From: Sva-07 sp963710625
GTDB taxonomy: Bacteria > Actinomycetota > Acidimicrobiia > Acidimicrobiales > Ilumatobacteraceae
Length of the DNA: 64,000 nt
Assembly: GCA_963710625.1 (NCBI GenBank)
Contig: CAVQBG010000002.1
Location: 1 to 64,000 of the forward strand
Direction of reading: 5' to 3'
Position numbers and translations under genes: made by a program. Below, piece after piece: positions 8,550-16,932 of the stretch. How positions within the stretch are numbered: the stretch's first letter is position 1; every line of letters begins with the position of its first letter. The notes under the pieces were generated by a model. It did not search any database, was not told the DNA's origin, and worked only from the letters and a program-made list of their open reading frames with translations.

Positions 8550-9410
8550 TCACGGAACGATCGGGTCGTAACCGAGAGCGTGGATGATTTCCACCTGCGC
8601 CGATTTCCCTTCCGACGAAGCGTGTCGCTTGTCAGAGTCGATATAGCCCTTCTCGTCGGCATCTTCGTCGTGTTCGATGCCGTTGAACCCGTCGTAGAAC
8701 GACGCTGTCAGAACCCCGTACTCAGCTGCGGCCTCGCGGATCGCCTCCGCCGACGCCTCCCAGCCAGCCGTGCATTCGGCTTCGATGCCGGCTTCGCGCC
8801 AGCCGGAGAGCATCCCGCTGAATTCGTCAAACGCTCGGATCACGGTCGGTTGGCCGGAGCGCAGCTCGAAGATCTCGTCGAAGATGTCCCGGAAGACGTC
8901 GCCGTACGCCCTGAAGTCAGCCGAGGTGTGGATCTGCGGTGGGTCGCGGCGAGCCCCCGACGTCGCAAGGCATGTCGTCATGTCCTGCGGGGCGGTTCTC
9001 GACGGGTTGCCGTACACGACGATGATCTCAGCGTCCGCCACCTCCTGGCGGATCGCCGCGTCACCGCTGATCCGGTCTCGGACCTGCTCGATGGACTGAT
9101 TCCCGTCCGCATGGTCGTGGACTCGAACAACGACACCCTCAGCTTCTTCGATCCGCTCGGCCCACCCCTCTGCGACGCCCCATCCCATCGAATCGCTGAA
9201 CCACACCAGATCCCACGCTTCGCCATCGGCGATCGGGTCGTCACTCGTGTCGACTTGGTCGACGGCACCGATCTCGTTCTCGGCAGTTTCGTCGAGGTGT
9301 TCGGTGCTGGCTGGCGCCGTCGCGGCGTCATCGCCCGCCGAGTCATCGCCACCGCACGACATGAGCAGCAGTCCGGCCATCGCAATCGAGGCAGCACATC
9401 GAGTCACCAT
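8550..9410 (-). CDS. Lipoprotein of the SGNH/GDSL hydrolase type
   Basis: A 286-residue protein with a clear lipoprotein signal: a short basic N terminus, hydrophobic AASIAMAGLLL and lipobox LMSC (Cys about residue 19), followed by a low-complexity acidic linker. The mature domain begins VWFSDSMGWG, which aligns with SGNH block I although the glycine of GDS is serine here. A VVYGNPSR segment (block III-like) and a C-terminal DSDKRHASSEGK that could supply the D-x-x-H catalytic pair are also present. I infer a lipid-anchored esterase or lipase-like hydrolase with unknown substrate. A strong GGAGGAG ribosome site precedes the ATG. It is one of the few intact genes in the decayed island. Confidence 0.65.
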   Translation of the reverse strand: MVTRCAASIAMAGLLLMSCGGDDSAGDDAATAPASTEHLDETAENEIGAVDQVDTSDDPIADGEAWDLVWFSDSMGWGVAEGWAERIEEAEGVVVRVHDHADGNQSIEQVRDRISGDAAIRQEVADAEIIVVYGNPSRTAPQDMTTCLATSGARRDPPQIHTSADFRAYGDVFRDIFDEIFELRSGQPTVIRAFDEFSGMLSGWREAGIEAECTAGWEASAEAIREAAAEYGVLTASFYDGFNGIEHDEDADEKGYIDSDKRHASSEGKSAQVEIIHALGYDPIVP

Positions 9411-9753
9411 GAACTCCTCCTTCTCCTTTCACCTACCCCGAGTCGCCGCTGTCGACAAGGGGAAGAGGTCACGCCGTTCATGGCCGTTGGCGCCTGTCGT
9501 GCCGCGAACGCAAGCGGCTGGCTTCCTCCTCGATGATGCCGACGGGCACGTACGTCAGGTTCGCCGTCTCTGCGTACAACCTGCTTCGACGACGTTGGCC
9601 GCAAGGTAGGTCCCGTGGATGCTCCCATACCGTTCGAACCGCTCGCTCTCGGCACGACTGGGCTCGGCCGAGAGCGCGAGATCGCGCGGGTGCCAGCAAC
9701 GTCGCCGGGACGATCGCATGTGCCGGGTCTCGGATGGGTAGACCTCGTTGTGT
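9411..9753 (-). pseudogene. Spacer with a possible gene remnant, product unknown
   Basis: No intact gene is visible in this 343-nt gap. On the minus strand one frame reads HPRDLALSAEPSRAESERFE, then RYGSIHGTYLAANVVEA, and after a single-base shift near 9585 another frame continues YAETANLTYVPVGIIEEEAS before stopping. The protein-like composition on both sides of the shift suggests the tail of a decayed gene. I do not recognise the family. Confidence 0.25.
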
Positions 9754-10377
9754 TCAGCCGAGCCGCGTGAACAGGTACGCGAATGGCGACTTGGTGTATC
9801 CGATTCCTCCGCCGGTTTCGTGGAGGAGTTCGATGGAGATGCGCTGTTGCTTCTTGGGGATCAGGTAGGTGCCGAGATCACTGGTGTTGACCTTGTAGTC
9901 GCCGTCTCGTGAGGTGATGGTGCCGGCGAGTTCGTAGCGAGGGTCGATGGACGCCATCGCAGCATCGCCATGACTGGGGTTGACGAGCAGAGTGCCGCCG
10001 ATGCGGAGATGGTGGGTGCAGTGCTCGGACACGAAGCCGGCATAGAGCGACACGAGGAGGTCAAAGTGTTCTTGCGGGAGGTCGAGTTCGTTGGTGTAGT
10101 CGGCGTGGACGAAGGTGATCTCGGGGTCGGCCGGGCCGTTGTGAGCGGCCACGATCTCGCGAATGCCATCGGTGTCGGCGAAGAATCTCGGTGCTCGTTT
10201 GTCGATGTCGACATAGGTCACCGAGTCGAAGACGAACGAGGGGGCGATGTCGACGTAGCTCCCTGGGTAGAGCACGGTGCTTGCGTCGATGGTTTCACCG
10301 ACGGCTGCGAAGAGGCGCCTGCGATCGCCGTCGTGTTCGTTCTGCTTGGCCCAAGGTTCGGCGGTCTTCGGGTTCAT
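9754..10377 (-). CDS. Small protein resembling class I methyltransferases
   Basis: A 207-residue protein. The ATG at 10377 (MNPKTAEPWAKQNEHDGDRR) is preferred over an upstream in-frame ATG because the extension is not protein-like. The centre alternates strands and helices like a Rossmann-fold SAM methyltransferase: LYPGSYVDIAPSFVFDSVTY, a YVDIDKRAPRFF acidic loop, ITFVHADYTNELDLP, then FDLLVSLYAGFVSEHC and LRIGGTLLVNPSHGD. The usual glycine-rich motif I is degenerate (YPGSYVD), so SAM binding is uncertain. Function unknown. It lies between the SGNH lipoprotein and the toxin-antitoxin pair, all on the minus strand. Confidence 0.55.
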   Translation of the reverse strand: MNPKTAEPWAKQNEHDGDRRRLFAAVGETIDASTVLYPGSYVDIAPSFVFDSVTYVDIDKRAPRFFADTDGIREIVAAHNGPADPEITFVHADYTNELDLPQEHFDLLVSLYAGFVSEHCTHHLRIGGTLLVNPSHGDAAMASIDPRYELAGTITSRDGDYKVNTSDLGTYLIPKKQQRISIELLHETGGGIGYTKSPFAYLFTRLG

Positions 10378-10592
10378 GCGGTCGATCCAGTTTCCCCGAT
10401 GAAGCGGCCGGCTTCCTCCGACACCGCCGCATTGCCACGCGGCAGTCGGTCCTCCCATCAGGTTGTCGACTACAACCGTACCGAGCCGGAGCGAGTTGGC
10501 CGCTCCACTGAGGTCCGACCTCCTCAGACACGCCCATATCGACAGGCCGGTCCGCAGAATCCAGCAGCGAAAGAACGGCACGTATTCGCTCG

Positions 10593-10916
10593 CTACTCCT
10601 GATCGATATCAGCGAGGACGGCTGCGATGTCTTGAGCATCAGCGAGCAGACGGACGACATCGACGCCATCACCGCTGGCGAAGTAGACCCAGGCGCACGG
10701 AAAGTTCGCGATGCGGCGGACACGCAGCCCGTCGATCCCACACACCTCGCCCACCCGCGGCGACCCGGCCTCGGGCATCCGTCCGATCGCATCCAGCGCC
10801 GTGATTGCCGCTTCGAAGAATCGTTCGCCGAGGTCGGCGCCACCCTCATCTCGGTAGTAGCGGGATCGTTCGACGAGATCGACTTCGGCCTGCGGGCGAA
10901 GAATCGGACGCGTCAC
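10593..10916 (-). CDS. parE: ParE/RelE-superfamily toxin
   Basis: A 107-residue basic protein beginning MTRPILRPQAEVDLVERSRY, with GERFFEAAITALDAIGRMPE and GLRVRRIANFPCAWVYFASG followed by VDVVRLLADAQDIAAVL. This is the ParE/RelE fold of type II toxins, in which ParE members inhibit DNA gyrase and RelE members cleave mRNA. The N-terminal helical region and the R-x-R-I/L segment favour ParE. It overlaps the upstream antitoxin gene by 4 nt (ATGA), the standard antitoxin-first arrangement with translational coupling. No frameshift is visible, so the pair may be active and may stabilise the otherwise decaying island. Confidence 0.8.
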   Translation of the reverse strand: MTRPILRPQAEVDLVERSRYYRDEGGADLGERFFEAAITALDAIGRMPEAGSPRVGEVCGIDGLRVRRIANFPCAWVYFASGDGVDVVRLLADAQDIAAVLADIDQE

Positions 10917-11164
10917 GCTTCGGTGCCGAGTGCCCGCTCGCGCAGCTCGGCAATCACGTCATCGGTTGCTTCGCGACCTTCGCCCGTGGCGAGCCCGTCG
11001 GCAATGAGATCGCGAAGGCGTTGGGCAGCCTGCTCATGCTGGTCTCGACGAATGAGTTCGCGCAGGTACTCACTCGTGTTGCCGTAGCTGCCTTCGCTAA
11101 CACGTGCGTCGATGTAGTCGCGCATGTTCTCGGGGAGTGCGAAGCTCATCGTGTTGCGGCTCAT
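10913..11164 (-). CDS. parD: ParD-like antitoxin
   Basis: An 83-residue protein starting MSRNTMSFALPENMRDYIDA, a ribbon-helix-helix N terminus typical of ParD/CopG antitoxins, followed by SYGNTSEYLRELIRRDQHE and a charged helical C terminus that would wrap the toxin. It lies immediately upstream of the ParE-like gene and overlaps it by 4 nt. Family antitoxins repress their own promoter, so the sequence just right of 11164 (containing AACAGTTGTCAACACC, with TGTTGACAACTGTTG on the minus strand) is a plausible promoter/operator. Confidence is high for the pair and moderate for the exact toxin class. Confidence 0.8.
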   Translation of the reverse strand: MSRNTMSFALPENMRDYIDARVSEGSYGNTSEYLRELIRRDQHEQAAQRLRDLIADGLATGEGREATDDVIAELRERALGTEA

Positions 11165-11482
11165 GTACCCAGTCTGCTGGTGCTATCAACAGTTGTCAAC
11201 ACCGCTCAGATCAACGGGCTCATGCGAGCGCCCGGCGCGAGAACGGCACTGATGGGCGGGTCGGCGCCACCCGTGCGGCTGACTCTGACCCCAACCGGAA
11301 ATATCGGGCCAGGCTTCGGCGCGCGAGCACTCGGACTCCGGCGAAGTGTCGGACCTCTTGGCTCGATCGGCCCACCGCAGTGTCTCGTGGAAATCGGCAG
11401 GGCGCTTCGGTGAATGTGTCCGGCCGACCTTGAGGTTGTCGACGCGAGACAGCTGCGGAGGCAGGGCGATGATCATCCTGTC
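11165..11482. other. Non-coding spacer between parD and repeat R2
   Basis: About 320 nt with no reading frame that looks protein-coding in either direction. It probably includes the parDE promoter next to 11165-11200. I see nothing else recognisable. Confidence 0.4.
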
Positions 11483-11620
11483 CGGTACATCCTTGTGGTG
11501 CTGCTGATATCTCCGACCGCTCTGATACCTCAGGCGAGGGTCGAACTGCCGCTGACAGGAGGTCGTAGGAGGGGATTCGATGTATCACGGATGTATCAAT
11601 CCGGGGTGCACCGGGCTGTG
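11483..11620 (+). repeat. R2: second copy of the TGATACATC / GATGTATCA repeat element
   Basis: This element matches R1 (7176-7322) in order and spacing: degenerate CGGTACATC (11483-11491), TGATATCTC (11505-11513), TGATACCTC (11523-11531; steps 22 and 18 nt versus 21 and 18 in R1), then GATGTATCA at 11579-11587 and 11590-11598 (11-nt step in both). The tail ATCCGGGGTGCACCGGGCTG differs from R1 by one base. R1 and R2 are in the same orientation and enclose the 4.2-kb decayed segment. Confidence 0.6.
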
Positions 11621-11869
11621 ACGAGCTGTCCGGCCAGTGGTCGGATGAGCCTCCGCCAGGGCTGACTGCTCGATCATTCCTCGACGGCTGCTCCGCGACC
11701 TGACGGTTGATCTCGTCGCTGAACCGTTCAGCCTTCGGGCCGGCGTTCAACCGGTCGGCCGATTGATCGCTGGAGCCGAGCGACATACCCGTTGCGGAAC
11801 GCGCCGTTCCGCACTCGGCTTCCGGCGTGATGTGCAGGCGGATCGCAACACTTCGGCGACTGCCGTCGC

Positions 11870-12040
11870 GCACAGCGGGCCGAGCCACTCGAGCAGTGGG
11901 CCGACGACGTCGACGCCGACGATCTGGTCGAGGCGAGGGCTGCAGCGCTTCGGACCATTGCCGAACTCGTGGAGCAGCGAGCTGATGTCGACACGGCGTT
12001 GCTCGATGCCATCCGCGATGCGCGCAACGCGGATCGTTTC
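11870..12040 (+). pseudogene. Remnant of a small helix-turn-helix type gene
   Basis: The frame running through 11888 reads EPLEQWADDVDADDLVEARA, then AALRTIAELVEQRADVDTAL and LDAIRDARNADR, a helical pattern seen in small actinobacterial proteins that continue into a 'W-x-x-I-G-x-x-L-G-V-S-R-Q-A' DNA-binding helix. That helix is missing: after ADR the frame becomes arginine-rich and unlike protein. There is no start codon (a stop lies at 11828-11830). It appears to be a truncated leftover upstream of the secreted DUF839-like gene. Confidence 0.35.
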
Positions 12041-12149
12041 CGGCCCGATCGGCGGCGCGGGGTATTCGGGCTCTCGACGCCGGAAGCAAACAGCGCTACG
12101 GTCGGATGCTCGGGGGGTTGTGGCGGGCCCACAAACAGGAGGTTCACCC

Positions 12150-13646
12150 ATGATGACGATGACTCGACGTCGTCGGCTGTTCGCAGCCGTCGCGGTGTCA
12201 GGACTCGCACTGGTCACGCTCGCCGGCCCAGTGTCGGCGAAACCACCGAGCGGCTTCATCACCAGTCAGGTTCCGCAACTCACGATCGACCCGGCGTTGC
12301 CATCCGGTGCGTATGTCAAGCCGCTCATCTCGAGTGGTGACGAACTCGGCGGCTTCCTGTTCGAGGGGATCCCCGACGGGATCGGCATCCGCCCCGGTGC
12401 AGCGAAGAACACGATCGACGTCTATGTCGCTCACGAGCAGTCGACGGTGCCGTTCCGAAACGCTCGCGACTTCGAGGACTCGTCGGTGTCGAAGCTGACG
12501 CTCGAGACCAAGGGCGGTGCGCGGCAGGGATCGGTGCTCGATGCGTCCGTCGCGTTGCCGGCGAGCGCAGGGTTTCTGCGCTTCTGCTCGGCGAACATGG
12601 CGGGTCCGGCCCAGGGTCTCGACAGCTACGTGTTCTTCACCGGTGAGGAGACCAACGACGTCGTCGATGGTGTGCAGCGCGGCTTTGCGGTCGTGCTCGA
12701 CACCGACACGGGTGAGTACACCGCGGTGCCTGGCCTCGGCCGGCTCAACCACGAGAACACGATGGTGATCCCGGGCGGTTGGGAGGGGCTGTCGATGCTC
12801 ACGACCGACGACACGTTCAGCGCCCCGAGTTCGCAGCTCTACATGTACCGTGCCGACGACCAGAGCGCGCTGTTCGCCGACGAGGGGTCGTTGTACGCCT
12901 TCCGGGTAACGGGGCGCGACGGTACGCCGCTCGACGACCCGACGGATGCGTTCAACGGGGCCAACGACTACCTCGACCTCTCGATCGGCGAGTCGTTCCA
13001 GGGCGAGTTCATCCCGGTGCCACGCGATGTGGCGATCGACGACCAGAACGCGCTCGAGGAATGGTCGAACGACAACAACGTGTTCCAGGCGATCCGCCTC
13101 GAGGACCTCACCTACGACAAGAACGATCCCCGAACGGTGTACATCGCCGACACCGGATCGGACCGCGTGGTGCCGAACCCGGCCACTGGTCGCCTTGTTC
13201 GTGGCCCCAGTGGAACTGTCGGGTCCGCCGACAACGGCCGGGTCTTCAAGATGGTGTTGAACGCCGACGACCCGACCGTCGTCGACAGCCTCACGATCTT
13301 CGCCGACGGCGACGCGGTGGGCTCCGACGTGTACGTCCCGTTCACATCGCCCGACAACCTGGACACCAGCACCAAGAGTCTGATGGTGCAGGAGGACACG
13401 AGCGGGGCACAGGTGTTCCAATACCGCTTCGCCAACGGATCGTGGCGCGTGGTCGCGACCGTCGCTGACGCAGCGAGCGAATCGTCGGGCATCGTCGACG
13501 CCTCGGCCTGGTTCGGTGGAGGCACGTGGCTGCTCGATGTTCAAGCCCACGGCAGCACCGTCGCCGAGGACACGGACAGCGAGCCTGGCGTGTTGATCAA
13601 GCGCGAGGCCGGTCAGCTCCTGCTGATGAAGATTCCAGGGTCCTGA
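12150..13646 (+). CDS. Secreted DUF839 / PhoX-like beta-propeller protein
   Basis: A 498-residue protein. The ATG at 12150 follows a perfect AGGAGG (12137-12142) and gives a clean Sec signal peptide (MMTMTRRRRLFAAVAVSGLA, then LVTLAGPVSAKP, cleavage after about residue 31), so longer in-frame starts are rejected. The mature part contains YVAHEQSTVPF, GLGRLNHENTMVIPGGWEGL, repeated D/N-rich strands (DPRTVYIADTGSDR, NGRVFKMVLNADDP) and a final ASESSGIVDASAWFGGGTWL. These are hallmarks of the DUF839/PhoX-like alkaline-phosphatase family, which binds Ca/Fe. Phosphatase activity is inferred, not shown. The gene ends 5 nt before a strong hairpin. Confidence 0.7.
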   Translation: MMTMTRRRRLFAAVAVSGLALVTLAGPVSAKPPSGFITSQVPQLTIDPALPSGAYVKPLISSGDELGGFLFEGIPDGIGIRPGAAKNTIDVYVAHEQSTVPFRNARDFEDSSVSKLTLETKGGARQGSVLDASVALPASAGFLRFCSANMAGPAQGLDSYVFFTGEETNDVVDGVQRGFAVVLDTDTGEYTAVPGLGRLNHENTMVIPGGWEGLSMLTTDDTFSAPSSQLYMYRADDQSALFADEGSLYAFRVTGRDGTPLDDPTDAFNGANDYLDLSIGESFQGEFIPVPRDVAIDDQNALEEWSNDNNVFQAIRLEDLTYDKNDPRTVYIADTGSDRVVPNPATGRLVRGPSGTVGSADNGRVFKMVLNADDPTVVDSLTIFADGDAVGSDVYVPFTSPDNLDTSTKSLMVQEDTSGAQVFQYRFANGSWRVVATVADAASESSGIVDASAWFGGGTWLLDVQAHGSTVAEDTDSEPGVLIKREAGQLLLMKIPGS

Positions 13647-13651
13647 CCAAG

Positions 13652-13690
13652 CTCCGGCGTGCGGGCGGGCGACCCGCCCGCACGCCGGAG
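13652..13690. terminator. Strong GC-rich hairpin, likely bidirectional terminator
   Basis: Perfect 18-bp arms (13652-13669 and 13673-13690) with a 3-nt loop, starting CTCCGGCGTGCGGGCGGG. There is no T-run, as is usual in high-GC actinobacteria. It sits between the stop of the DUF839-like gene and the stop of the small minus-strand ORF at 13700. Confidence 0.7.
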
Positions 13691-13699
13691 GTCAGGCGG

Positions 13700-13900
13700 T
13701 CATGCAATCTCCACTTCGACATGCAGCGTGTCGACAGCCCATGACGCGCATGGCGAGGACGACGCGGTACGCCACCCGTCCGGGATGAGGTCGTCGAGTG
13801 TCGGATCCGATCGCCACGCCATCGCACGTGGCAACGTCACTGCGCCAAACAGCGTCCGAGACACCACGATGTCGGCGATCCGGGTCAACTGAGCCCCCAT
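13700..13900 (-). CDS. Small hypothetical protein (66 aa)
   Basis: The minus-strand frame gives a 66-residue protein (MGAQLTRIADIVVSRTLFGA start, VDTLHVEVEIA end) with a plausible mix of hydrophobic and charged residues. Its stop lies 10 nt from the bidirectional-looking hairpin at 13652-13690, which supports a real convergent transcript. I do not recognise a family, and no strong ribosome site is visible before the ATG. Its 5' end is 34 nt from the start of the PLP lyase gene, making a divergent pair. It could be a chance ORF. Confidence 0.35.
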   Translation of the reverse strand: MGAQLTRIADIVVSRTLFGAVTLPRAMAWRSDPTLDDLIPDGWRTASSSPCASWAVDTLHVEVEIA

Positions 13901-13921
13901 TGCTCACCAGCCGACAACGCG

Positions 13922-13927
13922 TAGGGT
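13922..13927 (+). promoter_or_regulatory. Candidate -10 box (TAGGGT) of the PLP lyase operon
   Basis: TAGGGT ends 6 nt before the ATG at 13934. With transcription starting about 7 nt after the box, the mRNA would begin at the start codon (leaderless). No Shine-Dalgarno is present. Confidence 0.45.
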
Positions 13928-13933
13928 TCAGGT

Positions 13934-15352
13934 ATGTCCGATGGCGATGCATTGCTGGACGCGCTCTATCCGTACCGGTCACGCTTCGAGATGCACCGCA
14001 CCATTCCGGCGACCGGGGTCGAACGCTCGGTGATCCTCGACGAGCTGACCACGATGGCGTCCGAGGAGGACGCGAAGGGCGATCGGGGTCTCGTGTCGGG
14101 GTCGATCTACCACGGCGATCACGACCACTACCACTTCCTCACCGAGGCCTTCGAAGCATTCGCCCATGCCAACGTCCTCCAACGCGACATGTACCCGAGC
14201 TCCACCAAGCTGGAGGGCGAGATCGTGTCGATGACCCTCGACCTGCTCCACGGCGACCAGGCCGAGGACGCCTGCGGAGTGATCACGTCGGGCGGGTCCG
14301 AGTCGCTGATGACCGCGGTGTACGCATACCGCGAGCGGGGCCGCACCAGAGGTATCACCGAGCCCGAAATGATCTGGCCGATCACCGCACACTGCGCGCT
14401 CGACAAGGGCGCGCACTACTTCGGCGTCGAGGTCCTCCATGCGCCCGTCACCGACGACCAGCAGGCCGACGTGGCATGGATCCGCGATCACATCGGACCG
14501 AACACCGTGGCGATCGTCGGCTCGGCGGGCACCTACCCCCACGGGGTGATCGACCCGATCGAAGAGATGGGAGCGCTCGCCCTCGAACACGACATCGGCT
14601 TCCACGTCGACGGTTGCCTCGGAGCGTTCATCCTCGCCTGGGGTGAGAAGGCCGGGGTCGATGTGCCACCGTTCGACTTCCGTGTCCCGGGTGTCACCTC
14701 GCTCTCGGCCGACACCCACAAGTACGGCTACGCCCTCAAGGGAACCTCGGTGCTCATGTACTCCCGGCGGGACCTGCGCGCGCTCCAGTACTTCACCGCG
14801 GGCGGCTGGCCGGGCGGCATCTATCTGTCGCCGGGTATGGCGGGAAGCCGCTCGGGTGGCGTGATCGCCGCGACCTGGGCAGCGATGATCAGCCTGGGCC
14901 AGTCCGGCTACCTCGAGATCGCCAAGGGCATCTTCGACACCACCGCCAAGCTGGTGGAGGGGATCGGCCGGATCCCTGAGCTGAGGATCCTCGGCAAGCC
15001 GTACTTCCTGGTCGCGGTGGCCTCGGCGGGCGCTGACGTGAACATCTACCACGTCAACGACGGCTTGGCCGACCGAGGGTGGCGGATGAACGGCCTGCAG
15101 TTCCCCGACGCGTTCCACTTCTGCGTCACCCGGCCCAACACCGCTCCGGGCATCATCGACAAGTACCTCGAGGACCTGGCTGAAGCGGTTGCCGACGCCA
15201 AGACGATCCCCGCCGACCAGCCGCCCAAGAGCGGTGCGCTCTACGGCCTGTCGGGGACCGGCCCCGAAGGCGTCAAGGCCGTCGAGGACCTGCTCGCAGG
15301 CGCGATCGACGCGTTCTACGACGTTCCCGGAGCTCAACCGGCAGTCGGCTGA
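13934..15352 (+). CDS. PLP-dependent decarboxylase/lyase of the sphingosine-1-phosphate lyase family
   Basis: A 472-residue fold-type I PLP enzyme. It has the group II decarboxylase/S1P-lyase signature: GVITSGGSESLMTAVYAY near residue 115 (phosphate binding), VGSAGTYPHGVIDPIEEMG near 195, HVDGCLGAF near 223 (the Asp that pairs with the PLP nitrogen) and SADTHKYGYALKG with the Schiff-base Lys at about residue 263. S1P lyases split phosphorylated sphingoid bases into a fatty aldehyde and phosphoethanolamine. Bacterial homologues also act on other amino-alcohol phosphates or amino acids, so the substrate is open. Its stop codon shares a base with the start of the downstream kinase gene (TGATG), implying a two-gene operon and possibly a kinase-then-lyase pathway. 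Confidence 0.8.
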   Translation: MSDGDALLDALYPYRSRFEMHRTIPATGVERSVILDELTTMASEEDAKGDRGLVSGSIYHGDHDHYHFLTEAFEAFAHANVLQRDMYPSSTKLEGEIVSMTLDLLHGDQAEDACGVITSGGSESLMTAVYAYRERGRTRGITEPEMIWPITAHCALDKGAHYFGVEVLHAPVTDDQQADVAWIRDHIGPNTVAIVGSAGTYPHGVIDPIEEMGALALEHDIGFHVDGCLGAFILAWGEKAGVDVPPFDFRVPGVTSLSADTHKYGYALKGTSVLMYSRRDLRALQYFTAGGWPGGIYLSPGMAGSRSGGVIAATWAAMISLGQSGYLEIAKGIFDTTAKLVEGIGRIPELRILGKPYFLVAVASAGADVNIYHVNDGLADRGWRMNGLQFPDAFHFCVTRPNTAPGIIDKYLEDLAEAVADAKTIPADQPPKSGALYGLSGTGPEGVKAVEDLLAGAIDAFYDVPGAQPAVG

Positions 15353-16932
15353 TGCCAACTTCGGCCACGAGCGCCACCAGGCTCACCGCCCGCGACGACC
15401 GGTATGTGCTGGCGGTCGACCTCGGCACCGGTGGGCCCAAGATCGGATTCGTCTCGCTGACGGGCGGCATCGTCCATTGCGAGCACCACCGGCTCGATCC
15501 CACGTACCTGCCCGACGGTGGGGTCACCGTCGATGCCGAGGAGTGGTGGACGACCATCATCGGTGCCGCTCGCCGGGCGCTGGCCGACGGGGCGGTCGAC
15601 CCCACGAAGGTCGTCGCGGTGTCGATGACCGGTCAGTGGGCCACCACGATTCCGGTCGACGAGGCAGGCATTCCCGTCGCACCCGGGCTCAGCTGGATGG
15701 ACAGCCGCGGCGGCGAGCTGGTTCGTGACCGGCTCGGCGGGCCGGTCGGCGGCTACAAGCCGAGGGCGGTGGCCGAGTTCATCAGACGCTCCGGCGGAGT
15801 CCCGTCCCTGGACGGTGCCGACCCCGTCGGTCACCGGCTCTTCTGGAGAAACGCCCGGCCCGACACCTGGCGCGCGGCACGTTGGCTGCTGGAACCGGTC
15901 GACTACCTGTCCATGCGCTTCACGGGCATCGCGGCAGCGTCGGCGGTGTCGATGACCGGCACGTGGCTGATCGACACACGAAACCCGCAGAACCTCGCCT
16001 ACGACTCCACCTTGGTGCGACTCGCCGGTGGCGGGGCCGACAAGCTCCCACCGCTGCAGCCGTTCGGCTCGGTGATGGGAACGGTGCAACCCTCGATCGC
16101 AGCAGAACTCGGCATCGGCGACTCGGTCGCCGTGGTCACCGGCTCGCCCGATCTGCACTCGGCGGCGATCGGCTCGGGTGCGGTCCGTGTCGGCGAGGCC
16201 CACATGGCACTGAGCACCACCGGCTGGATCAGCGCGCCGATCGAACGCAAGAAGACCGACCTCATCCGCCAGGTGGCGACCGTTCCGGGCATCGACGAGC
16301 GGTCGTACCTGGTCGCCAACAACCACGAGACCGCCGGCATGTGCCTGCAGTGGTTCCGCGGCATCCTCGGCGGGCCCGACAGCGAAGTCGACTACGACAC
16401 GCTCGCGTCGCTGGCAGCATCCTCGGCCCCCGGCGCCGGCGGTGTGATCTTCACGCCCTGGCTGAAGGGGGAGCGCTCACCGGTTGCCGATCGTTCCGCC
16501 CGCGCCGGTTTCCACGACATGGGACTCGCCACCACCCGGGCCGACATGATCCGAGCGGTCATGGAAGGGGTTGCCTACAACAACGTGTGGCTCCTGGCCG
16601 CCGTCGAGAAGTTCGTCGGCGGGAGGCTCGACAACATTCGCATCATCGGTGGAGGCGCACAGTCCGATCTGTGGTGCCAGATCCACGCCGACACGATGGA
16701 CCGCACCATCGAACAAGTGGCCGACCCGCTCTACTGCGGCCTGCGCGGTGCCGCCCTGACCGCGGGAATGGCGCTGGGTCGGGTGAGGGCGGACGAACTC
16801 CGCGAACTCGTGGCGGTGCAGCGCACGTTCCACCCCGACCCGTCGAACCGTGCCACCTACGACCGGCTCTACGGGGAGTTCCCCGGCCTCTACTCCATGC
16901 AGAGGAAGTTCTTCCGCCGACTCAACCGGTGA
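15352..16932 (+). CDS. FGGY family carbohydrate kinase (xylulokinase-like)
   Basis: A 526-residue actin-fold sugar kinase. It shows the N-terminal FGGY phosphate loop YVLAVDLGTGGPKIGFVSLT, VAVSMTGQWATTIPVDEAG, an ARWLLEPVDYLSMRFTG segment and the C-terminal GRLDNIRIIGGGAQSDLWCQ plus DPLYCGLRGAALTAGMALGR signature. Length is normal for the family (about 480-530). Members phosphorylate xylulose, glycerol, gluconate and similar polyols; the substrate is not determinable here. Translation is coupled to the upstream PLP lyase (1-nt overlap), so the natural substrate may be linked to that lyase. The 3' end overlaps the convergent nitroreductase-like gene by 11 nt. Confidence 0.85.
   Translation: MPTSATSATRLTARDDRYVLAVDLGTGGPKIGFVSLTGGIVHCEHHRLDPTYLPDGGVTVDAEEWWTTIIGAARRALADGAVDPTKVVAVSMTGQWATTIPVDEAGIPVAPGLSWMDSRGGELVRDRLGGPVGGYKPRAVAEFIRRSGGVPSLDGADPVGHRLFWRNARPDTWRAARWLLEPVDYLSMRFTGIAAASAVSMTGTWLIDTRNPQNLAYDSTLVRLAGGGADKLPPLQPFGSVMGTVQPSIAAELGIGDSVAVVTGSPDLHSAAIGSGAVRVGEAHMALSTTGWISAPIERKKTDLIRQVATVPGIDERSYLVANNHETAGMCLQWFRGILGGPDSEVDYDTLASLAASSAPGAGGVIFTPWLKGERSPVADRSARAGFHDMGLATTRADMIRAVMEGVAYNNVWLLAAVEKFVGGRLDNIRIIGGGAQSDLWCQIHADTMDRTIEQVADPLYCGLRGAALTAGMALGRVRADELRELVAVQRTFHPDPSNRATYDRLYGEFPGLYSMQRKFFRRLNR

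Noticed and set aside
11763..12149. In-frame start at 11763 for the secreted DUF839-like protein
   Set aside because: It would add 129 low-quality residues before a perfect Sec signal peptide that has its own AGGAGG at 12137-12142.
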